From Sedimentisphaerales bacterium (GTDB taxonomy: Bacteria > Planctomycetota > Phycisphaerae > Sedimentisphaerales > SM23-30), in contig JAFGKT010000043.1 in NCBI GenBank assembly GCA_016928435.1, forward strand, positions 1 to 53,530: a stretch of 53,530 nucleotides of DNA, in the 5' to 3' direction. The notes under the pieces are model-generated. The model was not told the DNA's origin and searched no databases. It saw nothing but the letters and a program-made list of their open reading frames with translations. Both the position numbers and the translations under genes were made by a program. Position 1 is the first letter of the stretch, and every line of letters begins with the position of its first letter. Shown here piece by piece: positions 26,745 through 35,894 of this stretch.

Positions 26745-27542
26745 ATGATGAATAAGAAACGAGCATTTACGCTGATAGAGCTGTTGGTTGTGGTTTCTAT
26801 AATTGCGCTGTTGGTTAGTATATTGCTTCCCGCTCTCGGTAAAGCCCGAGCGCAAGCGCGGCGGGTTGTTGACGCGACCAATCTGCATACCATAGGGATT
26901 TGTCTTAACATGTACGGGACGGACAACAATGATTGGCTGCCGGTCAGGAATATGGATTTTGAGTTGCGATACCTGACGTATGATCCGTATTACATTTACC
27001 TTGCCGAAGCGGTTGAGGACCCGCGGGTTCTTGTTTGTCCGGAGTTTAGAAAAAGCTATTACAGCCAAATGGACGTAAACTGGTGTACGACGGATCCGGA
27101 GGAGCGAAACAGGGTCTATGACATGGAGCCGTTCCCAGCCAGTTGGAGTAACGGCGACGGTATGTATTTGGGATACGCTTATTGCGGGGGCAAGAGGATG
27201 AATGGATATGTTTCGGACAGCGGAACTAATGTTGCGCCGTGGAATTGGGATAATCTGCTGCAGGTTCCGGGTACCGTACAATGGCAGTCTCCGTTGAAGA
27301 TTACCGATTCGGGGCAATTAACTTTGATGGCGGACCACATTGAATTAAATGGAAATTATATCGAGGCAACACATAGGCAAGGTGGATACAGAAGAGAATA
27401 CAATCTGTTCGTTGAGCCCATTGAGTTCAATGTGTTAGGAGGGCATCGATTGCTATTGGGTGGTTCGGCAAGTTGGGTGGACATAAGTTCACTGGAAAAG
27501 CATCCAAGAAGCAATTATATCGGGTGCTATTCTTACTGGTGA
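26745..27542 (+). CDS. Prepilin-type N-terminal methylation protein (pseudopilin-like)
   Basis: This 265-residue protein begins [20 protein letters not shown], which gives a prepilin peptidase site (here after Ala, with mature Phe-Thr-Leu-Ile-Glu) and a hydrophobic helix. CAGGAAAC precedes the first ATG. The globular part has LVCPEFRKSYY and, near the end, GGHRLLLGGSASWVDI, a degenerate form of the H-X-DG motif of this group. It lies between two secreted-protein genes, as does the counterpart at 13408-14190 in the other locus. No pilus assembly genes accompany it. Confidence 0.8.
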   Translation: MMNKKRAFTLIELLVVVSIIALLVSILLPALGKARAQARRVVDATNLHTIGICLNMYGTDNNDWLPVRNMDFELRYLTYDPYYIYLAEAVEDPRVLVCPEFRKSYYSQMDVNWCTTDPEERNRVYDMEPFPASWSNGDGMYLGYAYCGGKRMNGYVSDSGTNVAPWNWDNLLQVPGTVQWQSPLKITDSGQLTLMADHIELNGNYIEATHRQGGYRREYNLFVEPIEFNVLGGHRLLLGGSASWVDISSLEKHPRSNYIGCYSYW

Positions 27543-27704
27543 TTCTCTTGATTGTCGCCGCTTTTGTCTTGGGCGGGTCTGGCGTTTCTTCGTCAGGAAA
27601 AATTGTGTTGGGACGATATTTGTGTTAGAATGCGAAATGCCGGGAGGCATAGCGAAAGTTGTATGACAGCAAAAAGCTGTCCGATACGACGGAAGGATCG
27701 GTAC

Positions 27705-29900
27705 ATGATCACCGGAACAGTACAAAGATTCTGTGGGAACCACAAACGGTTTTTAGGCATTAGTATTGGTGTGATACTCGTTGCTGTTTTGTTGGTATAT
27801 AGCACAGTGACGTTGAGTGTCGCCGATCTTGCTGGAGGTAGCGGTGGGATGATAGCTGAATATCGTTGGGATCCGGATCATCGGCCTGTGGGCCGCAGCA
27901 TTCCTTTTTTGGCGTCATTTGAAGGGAACTACGCGCTGAAGATAAATAAGTATCTAGAGGCGTATGTGGAATTGACCGGGCAGCAGGGCGCGGTGAATGA
28001 TTTGGACTTGCGGGACGGCATGACGCTGACAGCGGTGTTTCAGGCTTCGAAGCAATGGCCGATGAAGGCGGCACTGATCTCGCAGTGGGGTTTTATGCCG
28101 GGCGAGGCGGTGTACGAGTTGGGATTGACGCCCGAGCGACGGGTGTATTTTCAAGTGAGCGGCAGCGGCTGTTTTGATCGCGGGGTGACGGAACTGGTAA
28201 GCGATGAGTCTATCGAACTTGAAAGTCCGACGGTGGTGACGGCGACGTTTGAACCGGGCAGATTGGCGTTGTATATCAATGGCAGGTTCAGCGGCGAAGT
28301 TACCAGCGGTGTGGGGGATAGTCTTTTCGATAGTGATCGGCCGGTTAGGCTGTTGGAGCGATTTGAGGGGATTTTGGGCGGCGTTTGGTTTCATGACCGG
28401 GCGATGAGTGAGGCTGAGGCAGTGAGTTGGTCGGTGGAAGTGGCGGGGATACTGCCAGCGAATGCGCCTTATGCCCAATGGGAATCGTTGGGTAGAAATT
28501 TGGTGGTGTCTGAGCCGACGTATTTGGGTACCACGGCGGGGATGCGGCTTTATAAGGAGATCGACATTAGTGAGTACGGAGGCGGTTATCTTTGTTTGGG
28601 GGATTTGGACAATGACGGGCAGGTTGATTATTTATTGTATAAGAACGGCAGTTCGTACACGGTGCCGGGCAGGCTGATAGCATTGAATCACGAGGGTGAA
28701 AGGATGTGGGAGGCGGGAGATTCGTCGCTGATGGCGCACGCGAATGTTGGCTCGGCGGCGGTGGGTGAGCCTGGGACAACGCCGGCGTTGCGGGGGATAG
28801 TGACAATTTACGATATTGACGAGGACGGCAGGTCGGAGGTAATAACGGAGCTTTGGGAAAACAATCGGCCGATGCTTTATATATTGGATGGTGAGACAGG
28901 CGCGGTTGAGTGCCGAGCGGAATCGCCGATAAATATGTCCATCAGGCAACCGTTGACGAGTCTGAATCGACAACCGAGCCGGAGTCATCCGGTGATTCGG
29001 ATCGCGTATCTGCAGGGCAGAGACAATCCGCCTAGTATCATTTTGAAATACGGGGCCAGCAGCGGTATTCCGTGTCACGCGTTCGCGCTGGATAGTTCGC
29101 TGAATGTGCTTTGGCACATAGCAGGCGGGCGAAACTCGATGGGGCATGTGCCGACGGTTGCGGACATCGATGGCGACGGCTGTGACGAGATCGTACTAGG
29201 GCATATGTTGGCGGATAATGATGGGACGGTGCTGTGGGATCGCGGGCTGGATTTCAGTTGGCACGCGGATACTACAGCGGTGGCGGAGTTAGTGCCGGGC
29301 GAAGGTAAACAGATATTGATTAGTGTGTGCGGGGTTGGGCCTTTGTATTGCCTGTCGAGAGATGGGGAGATTATTTGGCAAAAGACGCGAGAGGAGATCG
29401 CGCACGGTCAGGCGGTTTGGGTGGGGAATTTTATCGCGGATTCGCCTGGTTTGGAAGTTATTGCTTTGGCGTCGGGTCATGTTGGTTCGTTCGTAACATG
29501 CAGGGGCAGTGACGGCACAACGTTGGCGCGATTTGAGCATCGCAAGTTGATGCCGGCATATCCGGATTTCCCGGCAGTGGTAAACTGGCAAGGTGGGGAT
29601 GTACAGTCGCTGTGGATACCGCAGGATAGAGTGCTGGTTGACGGCAGAGGTGAGATTGTGGCGGAGTTGGGCGATATGGATGAGTATGTGCAGAGTAAGC
29701 TGCATTGCGGGACGAGTTGGCGGCCGGTCGGGGCGCAGGCGTTTGCTGTGGATCTTTGCGGTGACAGTCGGGATGAATTGGTGCTGTATGAACCATATGG
29801 TGGAGATTCGATATTTATATTTACGCAGCCGGATTCGGACGCGGCTGAGAAACCATACGTACATCAGGTGAACACATACAATATTCGGTCGTACTTCTAA
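27705..29900 (+). CDS. Membrane-anchored LamG / FG-GAP propeller protein, rhamnogalacturonan-lyase-like
   Basis: The ATG at 27705 is preferred because GGAAGGAT precedes it and a membrane anchor follows at once (FLGISIGVILVAVLLVYSTV). The open frame extends to 27552 without such support. The 731-residue product has a concanavalin-like LamG domain (about 60-240; LTAVFQASKQWP, VTATFEPGRLALYINGRFSG). A beta-propeller follows with FG-GAP calcium loops: GDLDNDGQVDYLLY, YDIDEDGRSEVI and ADIDGDGCDEIVLG. The last loop together with LWDRGLDFSWHAD resembles PL11 rhamnogalacturonan lyases, but the match is partial and the family cannot be fixed by eye. It probably acts outside the membrane on a polysaccharide. 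Confidence 0.65.
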   Translation: MITGTVQRFCGNHKRFLGISIGVILVAVLLVYSTVTLSVADLAGGSGGMIAEYRWDPDHRPVGRSIPFLASFEGNYALKINKYLEAYVELTGQQGAVNDLDLRDGMTLTAVFQASKQWPMKAALISQWGFMPGEAVYELGLTPERRVYFQVSGSGCFDRGVTELVSDESIELESPTVVTATFEPGRLALYINGRFSGEVTSGVGDSLFDSDRPVRLLERFEGILGGVWFHDRAMSEAEAVSWSVEVAGILPANAPYAQWESLGRNLVVSEPTYLGTTAGMRLYKEIDISEYGGGYLCLGDLDNDGQVDYLLYKNGSSYTVPGRLIALNHEGERMWEAGDSSLMAHANVGSAAVGEPGTTPALRGIVTIYDIDEDGRSEVITELWENNRPMLYILDGETGAVECRAESPINMSIRQPLTSLNRQPSRSHPVIRIAYLQGRDNPPSIILKYGASSGIPCHAFALDSSLNVLWHIAGGRNSMGHVPTVADIDGDGCDEIVLGHMLADNDGTVLWDRGLDFSWHADTTAVAELVPGEGKQILISVCGVGPLYCLSRDGEIIWQKTREEIAHGQAVWVGNFIADSPGLEVIALASGHVGSFVTCRGSDGTTLARFEHRKLMPAYPDFPAVVNWQGGDVQSLWIPQDRVLVDGRGEIVAELGDMDEYVQSKLHCGTSWRPVGAQAFAVDLCGDSRDELVLYEPYGGDSIFIFTQPDSDAAEKPYVHQVNTYNIRSYF

Positions 29901-29928
29901 AGAAATCAATCGGAGGAAAGAAGACATT

Positions 29929-31803
29929 ATGAATTATCAGGCGAGCCGATTGATTATTGTGGGAGCATTGCTGTTATGGGCAGCGGTTGGATGTTCCGCG
30001 TTGGGTACGGAAGGCTCAAATGGGGTTGTGGCCGGAGATGAGGACATCAGCCAAGCGGTGATGGACGGAGCAGTTTCGGATGGGCCGTTAAGAGTAAACC
30101 CTCCCAATCCTGATGTGCGGCTACGTGTGGACGGCAGAAGGATTGTTGATGGGCAAGGCAATGAGGTGCGGCTGCGGGGGATATACACACGGGCGGAATG
30201 GCTAACCTGCGAGGATGAAGTTCGGCAGTTCAAGCGGTGGGGAATTAATTTTGTACGATTGCTTTTGACGTATGATGAGGATTACTGGGAGGTGGTGAAC
30301 AACGGGGTGGTTGATTTGGAGAGGCGTTGCGTTCTTCGGCCTGAAAATTGGGCCCAGATGGATGAAAGGGTTCGTTGGCTGGAACGAAACGGCATCTATT
30401 ATATTATCGAGGTGCATTGGCGGGCGTTGGGGTTGACGGATGAGCTGCTTAGGCCTGATTTGATTGAGGAGCAGTTTCCGGAATTTTATCGCCAGGTGGC
30501 GCAGCGTTATAGAGAACTGGACTACCTGGTGGGATACTGTATGTTTAGTGAGATTTATGTGGCGCCGCGGCTTTACTCGGCATATCGGGATATATGCACA
30601 GCGATAGTGGACGCGGTACATGAGGTTGATCCGGAGCGGATTGTTTCAGCGACGGGTGTGCAGACGAGCGGGCCGAGCAGTATGATCGACGCGATTCACA
30701 TAGATCGGCCAAACGTGATATATGACTTCCATTTCTATTCGCCCAAGGGATTTACTCATTATCGCGATGAATATGGTGATGTGCGTTATCCGGGCTGGAT
30801 TACCGGGAATTGGTGGAGCGGGGTGGAGTTGGTGGACGCGGATTATCTGGCGAGGGAATTGCAGCCGGTATTGGATTTTTCGCAGCGATGGAACGTTCCG
30901 GTGTGGTGCGGGGAGTTCGGCGCTTTCAATCACGCGCCGGACAACTCAAGCGAACGCTGGGAACGCGACATGGCCCATTTGTTCGAGGATAACGGTATTC
31001 CATGGATATTCTGGACGTGGCATTTAGGCAGAACATCGGTTCCGGAATACTGGAAGGAGTTGTGGCGGGCAGAGGCGCCGGACTATCGTACGACGATAGT
31101 ACCGCATGGCGGACCTTTCTCGGGTTCGATAGAGGTGAGTTTGCATACATGGCTAGAAGGCGCTGAGCTGCGTTATACGTTAGACGGCAGAGAGCCGAGT
31201 GAGGATTCGACTCTTTATACCGAGCCTTTCGAGATAACGACAAATACAACGGTTCGGGCGCGGGCGTTTAGAGACGATATCAACTATACGCCGGTTGACG
31301 TCGCGTCTTTTTATGAGCTGCCTATGCGTTCGCCTGACAGCACGGCCGGGGGTGAGCCGGGATTGGTGTGTTCGTATTATGAGATATCGCCGGGCGATTG
31401 CGCGTGTTTGGAAACGTTGACGCCGATCGAAACAACTGTGGTGGAACGTATTGACAGGAACATAGCCAGGCGTGATAATGGGATCGCGTTGGAGTTCAGG
31501 GGATATATTGAGGTGCCGCGGGATGGCATTTATCGTTTTTATACCACTGACGCCGGGATCAGCAGACTGATGATAGGCGACGCATTGATTGTGAACAACA
31601 GACTTAGTCGGTGGATCCAGAGGAAAAGCGGATTTATCGCATTGGAGGCGGGCAGGCATAGGTTAGAGGTTTTGTATTGCCGGGCTGATGAACGGGAGAC
31701 TTTTTATTCAGCGGAAAGGCAAAACGAGTGGTTCATGGTGGAATATGAAGGGCCCGGCATAGAGAAGCAGCCGATACCAAGTTCAGCATTGTATCATGAT
31801 TGA
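29929..31803 (+). CDS. GH5-like lipoprotein with CHB_HEX_C and PA14 domains
   Basis: This 624-residue protein has a lipoprotein signal (LLLWAAVGCSAL, lipobox Cys at about 22), so it is surface or membrane tethered. Residues about 65-370 form a GH5/clan-A barrel: VDGQGNEVRLRGI, WGINFVRLLL, IIEVHW, YDFHFYSP and WCGEFGAF, with Glu329 as predicted nucleophile. The acid/base Glu208 lies in FSEIYV, where the usual Asn-Glu pair is Ser-Glu. Next come a chitobiase C-terminal-like domain (about 385-460, LRYTLDGREPSEDSTLY) and a PA14 domain (about 475-620, YIEVPRDGIYRFYTTDAG). Both extra domains are typical glycan-binding or spacer modules. GGAGGAAAG precedes the ATG. A beta-mannanase or beta-glucanase role is plausible, given the GH130 gene downstream. 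Confidence 0.78.
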   Translation: MNYQASRLIIVGALLLWAAVGCSALGTEGSNGVVAGDEDISQAVMDGAVSDGPLRVNPPNPDVRLRVDGRRIVDGQGNEVRLRGIYTRAEWLTCEDEVRQFKRWGINFVRLLLTYDEDYWEVVNNGVVDLERRCVLRPENWAQMDERVRWLERNGIYYIIEVHWRALGLTDELLRPDLIEEQFPEFYRQVAQRYRELDYLVGYCMFSEIYVAPRLYSAYRDICTAIVDAVHEVDPERIVSATGVQTSGPSSMIDAIHIDRPNVIYDFHFYSPKGFTHYRDEYGDVRYPGWITGNWWSGVELVDADYLARELQPVLDFSQRWNVPVWCGEFGAFNHAPDNSSERWERDMAHLFEDNGIPWIFWTWHLGRTSVPEYWKELWRAEAPDYRTTIVPHGGPFSGSIEVSLHTWLEGAELRYTLDGREPSEDSTLYTEPFEITTNTTVRARAFRDDINYTPVDVASFYELPMRSPDSTAGGEPGLVCSYYEISPGDCACLETLTPIETTVVERIDRNIARRDNGIALEFRGYIEVPRDGIYRFYTTDAGISRLMIGDALIVNNRLSRWIQRKSGFIALEAGRHRLEVLYCRADERETFYSAERQNEWFMVEYEGPGIEKQPIPSSALYHD

Positions 31804-31825
31804 ATTACGTTAGGAATTTTCATAT

Positions 31826-33541
31826 ATGGAACGACTTTTTCAGAAATCAGTCAAGCGAGAGAGTTTGAATCTCAACGGTCAATGGACCATTACGTATGAC
31901 CCCGAGGGTAATGGTGACTCTTTGGGTTATCCCGCGGGCAGGGGTTTGGGCGACGAGGTGACGTATGTGCCTTCGTGCTGGAATTTTGACCTGGGCCGAT
32001 ACGACTATATGGGTACGGTCTGGTACAGCAGAAAGTTCATAACGGACAAAGAAGCGAACAGCCGGTTTGTGTTTCACGCGGTGAGTGGTCAGGCGGATGT
32101 GTATTTGGATGGCGAGCTATTGGGAGGACATTACGGCAGTTATAATCGATTCAGTTTTGATGTGCCCAAGCTGGCCGCGGGCGAGCATCTACTGGTTGTG
32201 AAAGTTGACAATAGCGTAAACGATGATGATACGCTGCCGTTGACGTTTGTGGACTGGTTTGTTTATGGAGGGATATATCGGGGAGTTGAGGTGGAGCGGT
32301 TCGCGGGGCTGTCATTGGATCGAGTGAAGATTGACGCGGAATGGGACGGCTATGATGTGGCGAGCGTTAACGTCGAGGTTTGGGTGAAGAACTGGACCGA
32401 TGAGGCGATCACGGATGAATTCACGATTGCGGCAGATGGATGGAAAAGCGTTAGTAAGCAGCAAACCTTGCCAGCCAATGAAACTGTCAGTATGGCGTTT
32501 TCGCTGGATGGCTATAAGCCGCAGTTGTGGGATATGGAGCATCCGCGTTTATATATGTTTCATGTTTCGTGCAGCGGGGACGATCTGTATGAACGCAGCG
32601 GGTTTCGTAAGGTCGAGACACGAGGGACAAGCATCCTCTTGAACGGCAAAGAAATTTTTATCAAGGGGATCAACCGTCATAACGACCAGCCGGAGTTGGG
32701 GTACGCGGTTAATGGGCCGTTGATACTTAGGGACATGCAGATTATCAAGGATCTGGGGTGTAATAGTATCCGGGGCAGTCATTACCCCAACGATCCGATT
32801 GTATTGGATTATTGTGACCAGATGGGGTTGCTGTTCTGGGAGGAGATCGCTTTTTGGAATCATCCCGCTAAGTCATTGGGGAATCCTAAGCTGGAAGTGC
32901 GGGCGCGACAGATGATGCGTGAGACAATCGAACGCGACTATAATCATCCGAGTATTATCTTTTGGAGCATACAGAACGAGTCCAAGTCGAGTTCGCAGGA
33001 AGGGCTGAAGCTGTTTACCAAGATCGCTGAGGATATTCGTTCGATGGATTCGTCGCGTTTGGTGACATTCGCGTCGGCGTGCGGACGTGAAGACATTTGT
33101 TTTGATCTGGTGGATGTTGTCTGCTGGAATATGTATCCTGGGTGGTATGACGACAATTTATCTCTGGATACGCTGCGAGAGCGTTATACGGAATCACTGA
33201 AGGGTTGCAGAAAGTGGCTAAAGGAGAACGGCCAGGACAAGCCGTTTCTTATCTCGGAATTCGGCGCTGGGGCACTATTGGGCAATACGACTTTTGATGT
33301 GGGAATGCGTTGGAGTGAAGATTACCAGGCGAAACTTCTGGAACAGGTAATTGGCGCTTTGGCAGGCAGCGGCGTGGTACAGGGGTTCTATATTTGGCAG
33401 TTCTGTGACGGGCGAACCGCTTTGGGGACGCAGGTTTCGCTGGGTCGGCCGCGGACCTACAATAATAAAGGACTAGTTGACGAACATCGCAAACCCAAGA
33501 GAGCGTATTTTACTGTACGTGATATTCTGAAAGGGATGTAG
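31826..33541 (+). CDS. GH2-family glycoside hydrolase (beta-glucuronidase/galactosidase type)
   Basis: This 571-residue protein has no signal peptide, so it is cytoplasmic. The sugar-binding jelly roll (LNLNGQWTITYDPEG, YMGTVWYSRKF, ADVYLDGELLGGHYGSYNRF) is followed by an immunoglobulin-like domain and the catalytic barrel. Key residues are Glu385 in WSIQNES (acid/base) and Glu478 in LISEFGAG (nucleophile); IKGINRHNDQPELG and NSIRGSHYPND are also family landmarks. The ending (FYIWQFCDGRTALGTQ, YNNKGLVDEHRKPK) resembles compact UidA-like enzymes. The exact glycon is undetermined. It should cleave imported oligosaccharides and is probably co-transcribed with the following GH130 and transporter genes. 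Confidence 0.87.
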   Translation: MERLFQKSVKRESLNLNGQWTITYDPEGNGDSLGYPAGRGLGDEVTYVPSCWNFDLGRYDYMGTVWYSRKFITDKEANSRFVFHAVSGQADVYLDGELLGGHYGSYNRFSFDVPKLAAGEHLLVVKVDNSVNDDDTLPLTFVDWFVYGGIYRGVEVERFAGLSLDRVKIDAEWDGYDVASVNVEVWVKNWTDEAITDEFTIAADGWKSVSKQQTLPANETVSMAFSLDGYKPQLWDMEHPRLYMFHVSCSGDDLYERSGFRKVETRGTSILLNGKEIFIKGINRHNDQPELGYAVNGPLILRDMQIIKDLGCNSIRGSHYPNDPIVLDYCDQMGLLFWEEIAFWNHPAKSLGNPKLEVRARQMMRETIERDYNHPSIIFWSIQNESKSSSQEGLKLFTKIAEDIRSMDSSRLVTFASACGREDICFDLVDVVCWNMYPGWYDDNLSLDTLRERYTESLKGCRKWLKENGQDKPFLISEFGAGALLGNTTFDVGMRWSEDYQAKLLEQVIGALAGSGVVQGFYIWQFCDGRTALGTQVSLGRPRTYNNKGLVDEHRKPKRAYFTVRDILKGM

Positions 33542-33662
33542 GCTCGCCGGTGGGTGACGTCATGTTTTTTTACAGAGAGAGACGTCGCTGGTGAGTCAGA
33601 AAGCGAGTAGGATAATGAAACATAGCATTTTAGTGTCAGGAAAACATCATAAGGATAAGGTC

Positions 33663-34661
33663 ATGGCGGGCAGGCAGACGATTTTGGGGGACGCACTGCC
33701 GGGAATGCCGTGGCAGGATAGGCCGGGCGGTTCGAGCGATGTGGTTTGGCGGTACAGCGATAATCCGGTTATAGCGCGTGATCTGATTCCTTGCTCCAAC
33801 AGTATATTCAATAGCGCGGTGGTTCCGTTTGCAGATGGTTACGCAGGGGTTTTTCGGGTTGACAGCCGATGTCGGAATATGCAGTTGCACCGAGGGCACA
33901 GCAAAGATGGAATTCACTTTGAGTTGGAAAATGATCCGATTAAGTTTATTTGTGATGAGCCTGAGATAGCGGAGTTTGTGGAGGGCTACGATCCGCGGGT
34001 CTGCTATTTGGAGGATAGATATTATGTGACGTGGTGTAATCGTTACCATGGGCCGACGATCGGGGTGGCGTACACATATGATTTCCAGCAGTTTTATCAG
34101 CTTGAGAACGCTTTTCTGCCTAGTAATCGCAACGGCGTACTGTTTCCGCGTAAGATCAAGGGCAAGTATTTCATGCTGAGTCGGCCCAGCGACAACGGCC
34201 ACACGCCTTTTGGAGATATATTCTGCAGTGAAAGCCCGGACATGATTCACTGGGGTCGCCATCGTCACGTTATGGCTCCGAAACGGGATAAGTTAACCTG
34301 GCAGTGTACGAAAATCGGCGCGGGGCCGATTCCGATCGAGACAACCGAAGGATGGCTGATGTTTTACCATGGGGTTCTAACGAGCTGCAATGGTTTTGTT
34401 TACAGCATGGGCGCAGCGTTGCTGGATATTGACACGCCTTGGAAGGTACTTTACAGAACGAAGCCGTATCTTCTTTCGCCGCAGAAGTTGTACGAGTGCG
34501 TAGGTGATGTGCCCAATGTTGTATTTCCTTGCGCAGCACTTTGTGACGCTCCCAGCGGTCGTATCGCTATTTACTATGGCTGCGCGGACACGACAACGTC
34601 TTTGGCGTTTTGCCAGGTTGATGAGCTTATTGAATTTATCAAATCGAATTCTGAACTGTAG
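33663..34661 (+). CDS. GH130-family beta-mannoside phosphorylase-like enzyme
   Basis: GH130 enzymes phosphorolyse beta-mannosides to mannose-1-phosphate; related members are hydrolases. Landmarks of the five-bladed propeller are [83 protein letters not shown] and [13 protein letters not shown]. The ATG at 33663 with AAGGATAAGG upstream gives 332 residues and starts about 13 residues before the conserved PWQDRPGG. In-frame starts at 33591 (GTG) and 33615 (ATG) are possible but add non-conserved sequence. It is cytoplasmic. A phosphorylase saves ATP on imported oligosaccharides, which fits the ABC transporter that follows. Confidence 0.85.
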   Translation: MAGRQTILGDALPGMPWQDRPGGSSDVVWRYSDNPVIARDLIPCSNSIFNSAVVPFADGYAGVFRVDSRCRNMQLHRGHSKDGIHFELENDPIKFICDEPEIAEFVEGYDPRVCYLEDRYYVTWCNRYHGPTIGVAYTYDFQQFYQLENAFLPSNRNGVLFPRKIKGKYFMLSRPSDNGHTPFGDIFCSESPDMIHWGRHRHVMAPKRDKLTWQCTKIGAGPIPIETTEGWLMFYHGVLTSCNGFVYSMGAALLDIDTPWKVLYRTKPYLLSPQKLYECVGDVPNVVFPCAALCDAPSGRIAIYYGCADTTTSLAFCQVDELIEFIKSNSEL

Positions 34662-34664
34662 GAT

Positions 34665-35867
34665 ATGGTTAATTGTATGAATAAAGCCTCTACAGTTACA
34701 GTTCCGATTTACCAACTGACCCGGGGGCCGGGCCATCATTGGTTTGGGTATTACGACAAGCAGCAATTTGATATTGGGCAACGTTATGTGCTGGGGATGG
34801 AAGTTGGGTTTGAGAACAGAAGGCCTAGCGGTGATGATGTAATCAAGGTGGGGATGGTGGATCTTGAATCGGCGAATGAGTGGATCGATTTGGGTCAAAG
34901 CCGGGCTTGGTGTTGGCAAATGGGTTGTATGCTGCAATGGCTGCCGGGGCACCGCAATGAGATAATCTGGAACGATCGGAGTGAGGACGGTTTTGTGTGT
35001 CATATTTTGGATGTAGCGAGCGGTAAGAAGCGAACGCTTCCTTTCGCGTTTTTTGCGGTGCATCCGGATGGCAAGACGGCACTAGGATTGGATTTTGAGC
35101 GGCTGGAGCATTTGCGGCCGGGCTACGGTTACGCGGGGATAGCAGATAAGAATAAGGATATTCTGGCGCCGGAGGATGCGGGGATATACAAGCTCGATCT
35201 TGAGACTGGGGAGAAGAAGCTGATAATATCTCTGGCGGAGATTGCGAGGATTCCGGACGCGACAAGAGATATGAGTAACGGGATGCATTATTTTAACTGT
35301 CTGTTGTTTGGGCCGGGGGGAGAGCGTTTCGCGTTTTTGCATCGCTGGCGTCTGGATCGCGGCACTGGGTGGCCGTTCAAAACACGGATGTTCACCGCGA
35401 ACGCCGATGGTACGGAGCCTTATATTTTGGTGCCGGGCGGCTGCGGACACTTCAATTGGCGTGATTCGCGTCATCTGGTGGTCCAGGCTGACGGTTTTGG
35501 AATATACCAAGACCAGCGAGGCAGAGTGGGCGAGATCGGTCGCGGGGTGATGCCAAGTTCGGGTGGCCATGTTTCATATTTGCCGGGCGGTGAGTGGGTA
35601 GTGGGCGACACATACGCGGACGATGAACGAAAACAGCATTTATATCTCTTTCATGTTGCCAGCGGTGAGATTATAATGTTAGGATCGTTTGAGTCGCCGA
35701 TGGAGTACGCGGATAAATCAGCCAACAATTACGAGGGAGAATGGCGTTGTGATCTGCACCCGCGTGTGAGCCGGGACGGGAGGTATTTGGTGATAGACTC
35801 GACGCACGACGGCAGCGGCAGGCAAATGTATATGTTGGATATTAGTGAGGTAGTTGCGGGGCGGTGA
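34665..35867 (+). CDS. Cytoplasmic beta-propeller protein, oligogalacturonide-lyase-like
   Basis: This protein of about 400 residues has no signal. It shows TolB/WD40-like blades (FAVHPDGKTALGLDFERL, LLFGPGGERFAFLHRW, MFTANADGTEPYILVPGG, VSYLPGGEWVVGDTYADD, LYLFHVASGE, SRDGRYLVIDSTHDG). The histidine-rich positions GPGHHWFGYYDK and GGCGHFNWRDSRH recall PL22 oligogalacturonate lyases, but the match is too loose to claim that activity. The start could also be the ATG at 34677, since AGGA at 34660-34663 is too close to 34665 and rather far from 34677. The gene begins 4 bases after the GH130 stop, so it is translationally coupled to the glycan operon. Confidence 0.65.
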   Translation: MVNCMNKASTVTVPIYQLTRGPGHHWFGYYDKQQFDIGQRYVLGMEVGFENRRPSGDDVIKVGMVDLESANEWIDLGQSRAWCWQMGCMLQWLPGHRNEIIWNDRSEDGFVCHILDVASGKKRTLPFAFFAVHPDGKTALGLDFERLEHLRPGYGYAGIADKNKDILAPEDAGIYKLDLETGEKKLIISLAEIARIPDATRDMSNGMHYFNCLLFGPGGERFAFLHRWRLDRGTGWPFKTRMFTANADGTEPYILVPGGCGHFNWRDSRHLVVQADGFGIYQDQRGRVGEIGRGVMPSSGGHVSYLPGGEWVVGDTYADDERKQHLYLFHVASGEIIMLGSFESPMEYADKSANNYEGEWRCDLHPRVSRDGRYLVIDSTHDGSGRQMYMLDISEVVAGR

Positions 35868-35894
35868 TTCAAAGCGGGTCGTCTGGGAAGATTG

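Noticed and set aside
33543..33598. Imperfect inverted repeat (CTCGCCGG ... CTGGTGAG with inner GACGTC pair) between the GH2 and GH130 genes
   Set aside because: The T run is in the loop and not after the stem, and the GH130 gene must be read through it, so a terminator is unlikely; an mRNA structure remains possible.
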